Positions 56,340-64,000 of a stretch of DNA of 64,000 nt are shown here, piece by piece (position 1 is the first letter of the stretch; every line of letters starts with the position of its first letter). Both the position numbers and the translations under genes were made by a program. The DNA comes from Icerya purchasi (lineage: Eukaryota > Arthropoda > Insecta > Hemiptera > Monophlebidae): positions 440,542,792-440,606,791 of the forward strand of contig CM077115.1 in the NCBI GenBank assembly GCA_039619475.1, read 5' to 3'. Below the pieces are notes generated by a model, which did not search any database, had not been told where the DNA came from, and saw nothing but the letters and a program-made list of their open reading frames with translations.

Positions 56340-57015
56340 TCTTTCATGTGTCAATTAAAGTTTACATTTTTTTACAACGCAATTTTAAAGATGCAAATTC
56401 ATTTATTATATCATCAAAGTTTAAATTCTTTACTAACCGTACTTCAATAAATGAAACAAATAAATCATTTAACTCTTTTAGTGAGACATTGTTGATATGA
56501 ACAAATTTTTAATTCTTTTCATTGTAGGAAAGGAACGTCCTGCTGAGCAAATTTTATTCAGCGCTAATCTTTCTTTGTGTTTTTTCCCATCATATTATCA
56601 CGTTATTGTAATTGTGTTTTTTGTAGTGTTGTTAGAATTGGTTTACCCCCAGTTACATCGAGTTTTTACTTTTGTTTGTTTAATGATCACAACAATTAAA
56701 TAAAGTGTACATTTATTTTTAATATATTATTTTCGCCGTTAGCGTGTTTATTCATCAGATTCACAGAATAGTTTCAACACGTTATGGGCCCAGCACGCTT
56801 CCCGCAGTGCCACTCGGCTTTGAGCGTCTTTCATCGTTTGATACGGCAAGAAATAATATAAATAATTCTTCAAAAAATCTTCTAAATTTTGTCTTATCAA
56901 TGAGATATCGCTACTACATTTGTGAATTTTCAGTTTTTCTTCCAATCTTGTTTGATCTCTTATCATGCCGACCAGCCATTGTACACACTTCGAGAATTTC
57001 CTTTAACTGCTAATA
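56340..57015 (-). pseudogene. hAT transposase remnant
   Basis: On the minus strand, KICSAGRSFPTMKRIKNLFI, then STMSH (56555-56480), resembles the hAT dimerisation region (S-A-x-R-S-F-S-T-M-R-R-I-K...S-T-M). After a frameshift it reads ELNDLFVSFIEVRLVKNLNF followed by DDIINEFASLKLR (56470-56360), the typical C-terminus. Further upstream (57013-56744) is a decayed piece reading REILEVCTMAGRHDKRSNKI. The central catalytic region is missing. The transposase would bind hAT ends and cut and paste them; this copy cannot. Confidence 0.75.
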
Positions 57016-57384
57016 TAACCCTATTTTGTCTAATAATAATGCACGTGTTCCGGTTTACACTTCGTTAATTTTAAATTCATTTTTCGATTCCCTCCTGCTT
57101 ACATGTCATTTGTCTATAATAATTTGGAAATTTTACCTAAATCAATATATTCCCGTTTTAACTTTTCTGTACATTAATGCAAGTTAAAAAATTATTTTAT
57201 CACATTCCTCTCCTACCCTAATATGACTAAAACGCCATAATATGTAACAATATTTTGGAAATTTCAAGTATTTTTCAAAAGAAAAAACTTTTCAATCTCA
57301 TGCAAATTTGCCGCCTTTCGAATTTTGCCACTGTCGGCTGTAGCCCATTTAAGTCCGTGTTGTAAATCCATGACTGCATATACG

Positions 57385-57623
57385 TGCCTCTTGACCCCTC
57401 TTGCTTATATTCTTGGTTCTTTCTCTTTTTCACCAGAATTTACACAATAATTCTAAATCGGTCCATATGAATATAATAACATAATCACAAAAATCCTGTC
57501 ATAACATTTAACTTTCATTACATAAAATTAGAACATTTTTTTCGTTACATAAAATTGCAACATTTTTCGTTATGAAATCTAAAAGGAGCCGGCCTAAGAA
57601 TTACATTGTAATTAATAATACTA
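57385..57623. other. Unassigned spacer
   Basis: AT-rich, with nothing recognised. Confidence 0.3.
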
Positions 57624-58922
57624 CCTTGATCAAAACATTTCAGGAATTTGTTCAGAAAATTAAAAATACCGGTTTATTCACCAAAACTGATTTTGTCCCC
57701 TTCAAAGTAGTACTCTCCACTGACTGCAATACACTTATGCCAACGGTTGATCCAATCTTCAGCGGTTTTCCGTACGGCCATCGGAAAGCCTCTTCGATTT
57801 TTCCATTATCTCCTCTTTGCTGTTGAAAAACGCGATGTTCCCCAGAGCGGTTTCTTGAGTTGATCAAACAGGAAGAAGTCTCAGAAAGCTGCTAAATCAG
57901 GCGAATTCGGCGTGACTGTTGAATAGTACTCGTTCTATTCTTTTCCAAAAAATCACAAATGGCATTGTGCGACGGTGCGTTATCGAAATAAAATCCAGGA
58001 ATTGTTTGCCCACAAATCTGTTGTTTTTTTTGTTTCTGATTTCTTCACGCAAACGTCTCATAATGCCCAAATAATAATCCCCTTGTTGACTGTGTCTGAT
58101 GTTCCGGTAAGAATTCATGGTGTACAACGCCGTTGTAATCAATGAAAACCGTAAGCATCACCTTCTCTTTCGACTGAAAATGATGTGGTTTTTTCGGTCC
58201 GCGCTCATCATTTAGCGTACGCCATTCACTCGATTGATGTCTGGATTGCATGTCATACTCATCGACCCACACACCTCGTCTCCAATAATGATGAGTCTGA
58301 TGAAAGTTGGATTTTAACTGAAAAATCATATGTCTTTCGCGAATGTTAACGTGGTCCCTTTTTTGCATGAAATTCAAATATTTCGGTACCAGCTTTGCAG
58401 CAAAACGTCTCAAGTCTAAATCGTTAACTAAAATGTCTTGGGCGTATCCATAAGCGATATTTATGTTCTCTGCCAGCAGCTCTCTCTAATGGTCAACTTG
58501 CGATTTTCGGCCAACATTTCGTTGATTTTATCGATCCTTTTTTTCGGTTTTTAATATCGATGGCCTGACACCATTTCTGAAGGGTTCACGCCACACACTA
58601 AAATTTGTTTTCGATAGAGTATCGTTACCGAAACACTTTTCTAACACTTCCAAGGTTTTCGTTCCGTTCAATCATCCGTTTGTAACATAAAATTCAGTGC
58701 AAACTCGTTGATGCAAAGTTAATATTCCATGTTTAAAATCGTAAAAAATCGAAATCACGCACAAAACAGAAGTATTCAGAAACTTTTACAGATGTCGAGC
58801 TGTGGCACTGAAATTTGGCGGGAATATTAATGATAGTGTGACAATTTAACGGGAGGGGGGGAATTAAATCGGGTGACTAGTAACGTCACACGGTGGTCAT
58901 TCCTGAAACTTTTTGACCAAAG
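57624..58922 (-). mobile_element. mariner element, both ends present (1299 bp, TA target)
   Basis: Inverted termini: CCTTGATCAAAACATTTCAG at 57624 against CTTTGGTCAAAAAGTTTCAG in complement from 58922; both continue GAAT. Each end is flanked by TA (57622-57623 and 58923-58924). The length is that of canonical mariner elements (about 1.3 kb). The transposase reads on the minus strand and is broken. Confidence 0.92.
57780..58690 (-). pseudogene. mariner transposase, broken
   Basis: Minus strand. An N-terminal segment near 58650-58550 (TLEVLEKCFGNDTLSKTNFS, then VWREPFRNGVRP) corresponds to the HTH region. LLAENINIAYGYAQDIL and LRRFAAKLVPKYLNFMQK follow at about 58480-58360. The catalytic region reads WVDEYDMQSRHQSSEW (58270-58220), after the expected first Asp (the usual D-E-T-W has become a decayed R-R-G-V-W context). 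It continues KEKVMLTVFIDYNGVVHHEF, a C-terminal YYLGIMRRLREEI (58085-58045), an NAP/HN-type segment near 57970, and EYYSTVTPNSPDL-like sequence near 57900. Frameshifts occur near 58440, 58130 and 57900. Similar to the widespread insect mariner lineage with a D-D-34-D catalytic triad (family knowledge). Confidence 0.85.
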
Positions 58923-58924
58923 TA

Positions 58925-60490
58925 AGATGTGTATGTGTGGGTTTACCCCATGTTGCGCAAAGTTCGATGTTCTTTACATTAATACGTAGTCTCGTGTTTA
59001 TTGCTCTCTGTGAGAACTTGTCCTGTTTGTAAGGACAAAACAATCAGATAACGTAACAATCGCTAACCTCTTCAATCAATCGAGATAAAATTTCGTATCT
59101 GTATTATTTATTATTATTTACCGCTACGATTTTAATATCATCGAGATAGATGAAAACTTTATTAATGAATTTAAAATTAAAATATCGCAAGGGGAAGGGG
59201 AAATTATTAATCGTAAGCATTTTGACATTCGTATAATATATTTATTAAATTAAATAGACATAAATAATCAATACATCATGGATAGATTAAAAACATAAAG
59301 TATATAACAAACACCGACAACAGTAGATTCGTATTATTTCGTTTACGGTTACCTGTGACGATAAACGAAATAATTCGAAACTAGCGATGTCGATGTTTTT
59401 ATATTTTTTACATTTCATGTTTTCAATTTAGCGAAAATTAAGTCGACAGAAAAGATTGTTTCGAAAAGGTCGAAAGAATTAGAAGGTAGTAATTAGGCGA
59501 ATGAAAAAAAGGAAAGAAACTAGAAAGATTTCAGCAAAAGATCCGACTGAACAAAAGCAACTTAACTTTGATACACGATTTAAGACAATACAGTGGAAAA
59601 TATTAATCATTAGTGATATCCGGTGCACGGAAAAGGTAAATGTGTATTGCCTTTGAATATTACACTACAAGTACGCGGAAAATCAACTTCCTATAAGCAG
59701 ATAGAAAAATAAAAACATTAGTTACAATTTAGATACTAAAAAAAGAAGACAGCTCGCAACCAGAAATACCAAACAACATCTTCATGGTAAAAATCTAGGC
59801 TTTTACGTTCGGTAGTATCAATTTGCGTAAGTAATATAACTGAAAATACGTCGATGATTCCATAAAAGGGAGATTGATTTGACGTAAAAAAAAAAAAAAA
59901 AAAAAAGGTGTGAATTAGTTTAGTAAAAATTAAATAAAATAAAACGGATCCACCAATCAAAAATACCAGCATATCGCTGTTTTCCAACCTGCTTCGAAAC
60001 AACACATACAGCATTAGTCCGGACAAATCATAAGGAAAAATGTGCCACCATTAGAAATTTAAGATCAAAAAGCGATATTAAACAATTGACACTTCAGACC
60101 TCCGGTTAAAAGCTAATAAAAAATAACGAAAAACGAGTCAAGTAAAATCCGAAAAAATCAAACATGGAAACACGGTCAGGTCTAGTCGATGTAAGAAATT
60201 ACGATGACCGTCATAAATAAGTAAACAAATAAAATTCATTAATTTCCATGTGTTGCCAATTTCAGTATAAAGGTAATAGGAAGATCTTAAATTTTGAAGT
60301 AACGAAAAAAAAGGGAAAATAGGGCTATTTTGAGGATGGCGGAAATTAAACGTACCTGCCGGGGAAAATATAATTACAACAAAGAAAGAAAAAAAATAAT
60401 AATATTTTCTGTACTTCATTAATACAGGCCAAAAACGAGATTTTGCTTTTGAAATAACTAAAAGTGGTAAAAAAAAAAAAAAAAAGAAGA
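58925..60490. other. Unassigned AT-rich stretch
   Basis: No element or gene recognised. It includes A-runs at 59886-59906 and 60470-60485 that could be old retroposon tails. Confidence 0.3.
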
Positions 60491-60492
60491 AA

Positions 60493-60890
60493 GAAGTGGT
60501 GTCTAGACACCCGGTAGGAACGAAGTTCCTTTCACTTTTTGGTAGATATACAAGTATAGTCATTTTCATAAAGTATATGATAAAAAATGACACGCAATAT
60601 ATAAATCCCCCGTATGAATTAAAACAAAAACAAAAAATAAGTTTAAATAAAATTTACACGTGTTTAGAATTGAGGTTATACAGGTGACCGCGCGTAATGC
60701 TTACTGCTCGAATCTCGATACTCGCTCGCACGCAAACACACACACACACACACACACACCCGTATATAATAAAAAGAGACAGAGGGAGGGAGAGTGAAAG
60801 TCGCTTGGAGGACGCATAACGCTTTTTCGTGTCGTGACGATTTTTGCCAGTTTACTCCTACCGCCAAGCCGCGTAAAAGAACTTCGTTCC
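60493..60890. repeat. Inverted-repeat element, copy 2 (partner 30428-30824)
   Basis: The core 60517-60890 is exactly 374 bp, the same as the other copy, with the same GGAACGAAGTTC/GAACTTCGTTCC termini. The (CA)n tract (60736-60759) is longer here. The shared left extension includes the perfect palindrome GGTGTCTAGACACC (60498-60511), mutated in copy 1. Confidence 0.85.
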
Positions 60891-61359
60891 AAAAACTAGT
60901 TACATTTATAAAGGTATACAACGTATTGTGAAAGTAGATTTAAAACATTATCATTCTCAAGCGTATACAACCCCATATAGGCAGCTAATGAAGAAGAGAT
61001 GGACGAATTTTATAACAAATTCTTCACTACTATACCAAATCTTAAGTAGTGCTGAATACAAATTAGACAAATTACTTATTGTAAGGGGCTTTAATAGAGT
61101 CAAATTCGAGTAACACACTTAAGGAAAACGTAACGAAATAGAATAGAAGTGAATAAATTTCTATCGAGACAATCACATAAAAATGGTGTAAACACCCGGT
61201 TCAAAAATGTAAAAGTGGAAATATCCCCCAAATCTAGAATGTCAAAAACCAAAACTAGATTTCAGCTTAGCTAAAATAATTGAAAATTCTGATGTTATAC
61301 GTTATCACAGATCAATAAAATATGACCTTCTTCATGAAGCCTGGCAACACGCATCAGCG
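60891..61359. other. Unassigned stretch
   Basis: Nothing firm. A weak plus-strand frame at 60928-61113 might be 5' extension of the retrotransposon remnant that follows. Confidence 0.3.
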
Positions 61360-62330
61360 TAGTACAGATAATTAAATTCTTAAGAATCCTGTTAGACAAA
61401 AAATTATCGTGGAAAGAACGTATCGTGGCGCTCTGAATGCATCCGTTCTCCAGGAATTCTCAAGTTGCTCGGACAATCTGATCTAGGATACAGCCAAAAA
61501 ACATTACTGCAATCACATTGCTCCCTTATCCGAACAAAATTAGACTATGCTACTCAACTTTATAATAGCATTCGGAACTACGCCAGCGAAACAAGTCTAC
61601 GTGTAGAAGCCAACGACGACCGTCTTCCAAAATATCGGCGAATGATTCAAACAGCAAATCTACTAGTTACTGCTGCGCGCCTGTATCACACTTACTGATA
61701 GAAAACATTTTATTTGACAACTATCATAGAAATAAGTTCAAGTCTACCTCTTAAGGACAATATCCAGTTCTCCTATACTTCGAAAACATACCGCTCGCTT
61801 CCCCATACCTTCGTACGCCCTGAACCATGGTTAATACCGTAAATTCAAACTATCGACGAGCTTTTAGAAAGTTAATGGACAACTCTCCGAGTACTTCAGA
61901 TATTCAAGCAAGGTTAAACAGCGTTTTCGAGCGATATCTAAACAGAGTACACACCGACGAAGCAAAGACAACAACATTTGCCGGAGCAGCTTTTTATTTC
62001 CCGAATGCAGCACGTAAGGCTGAAAAATTACTGTTTTGTCGCTCAGCCACCACTACCGAAATATATATCTTGCACTACAATAAATATTGCGAACACGTAC
62101 AGTGCATTAATTATACTAACAAACTCGGTTAGCTCTCTCACGAATATCCCCGGATCATATTTAATATCACTCCAATCGTACAGAGAATTGACAGAAATGC
62201 ATTCGATTTGACTACTAGATATTCTGTTCATACGGATTCCGAGAGTCATAAAACGGCAACAAAATCGCTGATCCTTACAGAAACTGAATGGAAAGTTAAG
62301 AATAGTTCAACGTTAAGTTTCAAAAAAATA
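61360..62330 (+). pseudogene. I-type non-LTR remnant: RT thumb to RNase H
   Basis: Plus strand. LLDKKLSWKERIVAL (thumb) lies at 61390-61440. LLQSHCSLIRTKLDYATQLY, then LRVEANDDRLPKYRRM (the V-E-A-N-x-x-P-L...RR block between RT and RNase H), lies at 61490-61650. RNase H is represented by TDEAKTTTFAGAAFYFPNAA at 61948-62005 (TDGSK has become TDEAK) and TTTEIYILHYN (Glu) at 62052-62085, then a TNSVSSLT-like third motif near 62120-62145. The frame around 61827-62132 is open but the rest is shifted. It resembles the family at 20.9-22.9 kb. Confidence 0.72.
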
Positions 62331-62610
62331 TAAGAATAGCGGAACTAACGGAAGGAATCAATGGAATTGTATTACCCACGAAATAAGAAAGAAAGAGGAA
62401 CGGACGGGTCTGGTGGGACCACAAAATTTCATATTGATTCTCCGGAAACAAATGAAAAAAGGGAAAAGGATGGAAGCAAACATCATATGCAGATTTATTA
62501 AAAATAATTTATCAAAGTGTTATATCGGCTGAATGGGTTTTATTAAAAGTTTAACTTGTGTAAATATTTATTGTATAATATGTTGCTGTCAGTATTTGGA
62601 ATAAATAAAT
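62331..62610. other. Unassigned spacer
   Basis: AT-rich, with nothing recognised. Confidence 0.3.
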
Positions 62611-62790
62611 TTCTTTCTTTTTTGGGGGGAGGGAGGTTTGTTAACTATTAACCAAGCGAATGCGAAGTTTGTCTATATTTTGAAAGTATAGCAGTGAGAT
62701 TAAAGCCAGGTGCCACCTAAACGAAATACCACTGTCTAACCAGATATGCTATGGTAGTTGCCTAGTAAAAATATTAACCTATAACGCTTT
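62611..62790 (-). mobile_element. Family-B-like 3' end
   Basis: T-run then G-rich GGGGGGAGGGAGG and GTTAACTATTAACCAAGCG, matching the general 3' signature (poly(T), G-rich, (C/G)TTAAC, ACCxA) seen in complement at other copies. Very short and without readable coding. Confidence 0.45.
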
Positions 62791-62794
62791 TTTC

Positions 62795-63010
62795 TAGGGT
62801 TTTTTTTGGGGGGAGGGGACCCGTTAACAGAGATCCTTTGTTCAGAAACAATATGAAAGGACAAGAATCAGTTAAATAACAATTTGATCAGAGATTAACA
62901 AAATTGAGAAACCATATGAGGAGGCATAATGGACAAAGAAGCTTGTCATTTGAATTCATTTGAATCGTGTAATTTCTTGACTACTTTTAATTTGAAAATT
63001 TAACGTTTAT
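62795..63010 (-). mobile_element. Family-B-like 3' end (GGACCTTT subfamily)
   Basis: T-run and GGGGGGAGGGGACCCGTTAAC, then AGATCCTTTGTTCAGAAACA and GATCAGAGATTAACA. These correspond motif by motif to 2536-2620. 5'-truncated; it lies directly next to the previous short 3' end in the same orientation. Confidence 0.6.
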
Positions 63011-63171
63011 TATTATTATTATTTTAGTTTTTTCATTACATATATATGAAGAAAAAAAAAGAAAATAAATGAATAAAATTGAAACCAATCGAAGATATCC
63101 AAGGAGAACAATCCGATGAGGGGATTTCTTTTTTTTTAAAGCATTATTATTAGTCAAATAAAATAAATACC

Positions 63172-63430
63172 CGAATAACAAACACAATTAGTATTAGAGA
63201 CTAATTTACTTTAATAAATTAAGATAAATGCCTCAATTTAAGAAAACGTTTTCGAGCCATAACCCATCGTCAGCTTACAATCTAGAGTACACTCTCAGAT
63301 AAAATTGAAATCACACTGCGAAGAAATATTGGGACTACACATGTGCATATATAGGAAAATAAAGAAAAATAATGGGTGGATGGCGGTAGAAATAACCAAA
63401 GCGGAAACGTGTTTTTATAAATAAGAAAAA
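63172..63430 (-). repeat. Penelope-associated terminal repeat, copy 3
   Basis: The best-preserved copy of the repeat also at 40630 and 44709. On the minus strand it has CTGACGA, a 13-nt spacer with a possible GGG/CTC stem, then GAAAACG (63273-63247). This resembles a hammerhead core, although the first stem base is T rather than G. Confidence 0.65.
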
Positions 63431-63849
63431 CACAATTCTGTGTTGTTTTACTTACTTGATCAGTTGATAACGGTCGATCTGATTGGCTGTTTATACTGTT
63501 GTCGTATCTATGTGTATGCTTCTAAATACACTATTGGTGACCCACTAACATCAAAAAAGTATACTCACTGCACCCGGCGAATACAACAGAAAACCCAGCA
63601 GATCCCCAAATCAGAATTCAAATATTATTTGACACGGTCGAAGTGACTAGTGTCTTCCACATTAATCATTTTTCCCAGCATACTCAAATAACGACTTCTC
63701 ACTACTGGCAAGCTAAAACCTGTCTCTTGAGCCAAGTTAATCTCTACTGCTAGAGAAGTACTGGTAGATTTCTTCTTCCTTTTTTAATTTGATTCGGTCC
63801 TTTGCCGCATGACTAGAAGTACTGGAGAATTCCCCATTAATATACATGA

Positions 63850-63909
<60 letters not shown>

Positions 63910-64000
63910 TACAACGTAATTCTTAGGCTACCCCCCATTCGAAAAAATGTCCCAATTTTGTGTAACGCTAAATGTCCCAAAAAAATGTCCCAATTTTATG
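63431..64000. other. Unassigned end of window with long (TA)n tract
   Basis: A (TA)n microsatellite spans about 63850-63905. The frame at 63440-63646 has no motif I recognise. The last 60 bases repeat ATGTCCCAA(A/T) three times (63947, 63971 and 63985), perhaps the start of a short tandem repeat cut by the window edge. Confidence 0.4.
63850..63905. repeat. (TA)n microsatellite
   Basis: About 28 TA units with no interruption. Confidence 0.95.

Larger units (their letters stand above)
55455..57376 (-). mobile_element. hAT element, decayed, with nested retroposon
   Basis: Left end CAGGGCCGGATTATAGCC; the right end in complement is CAGTCATGGATTTACAACAC followed by GGACTTAAATGGGCTACAG. Candidate target duplications are CATATACA (55447-55454) and CATATACG (57377-57384), 7 of 8 identical. 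A minus-strand transposase C-terminus is readable at 56550-56350. The family-C retroposon at 55605-56245 inserted into its 3' subterminal region. Confidence 0.72.

Noticed and set aside
63530..63560. TATTGGTGACCCACTAAC, resembling a primer-binding site next to an LTR
   Set aside because: No LTR pair, gag or pol was found nearby, and a 10-nt resemblance is not enough in 64 kb.
1..64000. CRISPR arrays, operons, bacterial promoters or ribosome-binding sites
   Set aside because: No regularly spaced repeats with unique spacers; all coding content is eukaryotic transposon-type, so prokaryotic features are not expected.
1..64000. tRNA or rRNA genes
   Set aside because: I looked for B-box-like GTTCGAATC/GTTCAAATC strings with matching acceptor stems and found none convincing. 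A covariance search (tRNAscan-SE) would settle it.

Overview
This window looks like AT-rich, intergenic insect (arthropod) nuclear DNA that is a graveyard of transposable elements. I find no convincing host protein-coding gene, rRNA or tRNA. The insect call rests on the element mix: an intact Jockey-type retrotransposon, many decayed RNase H-bearing I/R1-type retrotransposons, two Tc1/mariner elements of insect type, hAT and Mutator-like (MULE) remnants, and a Penelope-like piece. The order (perhaps a hemipteroid) cannot be fixed from the sequence.

The only intact genes are the two ORFs of one Jockey-clade non-LTR retrotransposon (ORF1 45136-46566, ORF2 46563-49217, poly(A) 49322-49352). They overlap by 4 bases (ATGA). 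ORF1 has three zinc knuckles and ORF2 has all visible endonuclease and reverse-transcriptase catalytic residues, so this copy could be recently active. It appears to sit inside an older minus-strand Penelope-like element: GIY-YIG remnant at 49360-49650, terminal repeat at 44709-44935.

Layout. 0-5 kb: retrotransposon 3' ends, with a three-level nest at 3.8-5.0 kb (non-LTR tail, then a family-B fragment, then a hAT MITE). 5.6-9.0 kb: two further hAT-type non-autonomous elements with exact 8-bp target duplications. 9.6-15.6 kb: decayed plus-strand gag/endonuclease/RT/RNase H remnants. 17-25 kb: a pile-up of minus- and plus-strand I/R1-type fragments. 25.5-26.1 kb: a short tandem array with a 244-288 bp period. 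29.9-35.3 kb: more family-B copies and an RTE-like insertion in a 30-bp tandem repeat. 35.6-37.1 kb: apparently element-free. 37.7-39.3 kb: a mariner with long inverted repeats. 39.6-40.4 kb: family B carrying an RTE-like insertion. 40.9-44.7 kb: two abutting MULE remnants. 45-49.4 kb: Jockey. 49.7-54.4 kb: largely unassigned. 54.4-57.4 kb: I-type fragments and a hAT element. 57.6-58.9 kb: a mariner with both ends. 60.5-64 kb: a second copy of a 374-bp inverted-repeat element, I-type remnants, family-B tails and a Penelope-like terminal repeat.

'Family B' below is one abundant lineage of RNase H-encoding non-LTR elements, recognised by a conserved C-terminal block around C-x-A-N/D-H/C-x-L-F-E-C and a 3' end that reads, on the complementary strand, poly(T), then a G-rich motif, then a TTGACCCA-like motif. 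Many target-site duplications can be read directly and give the order of insertions. I see no new defence, metabolic or regulatory system; the interest lies in the nested insertion history and a few unexplained structured repeats.
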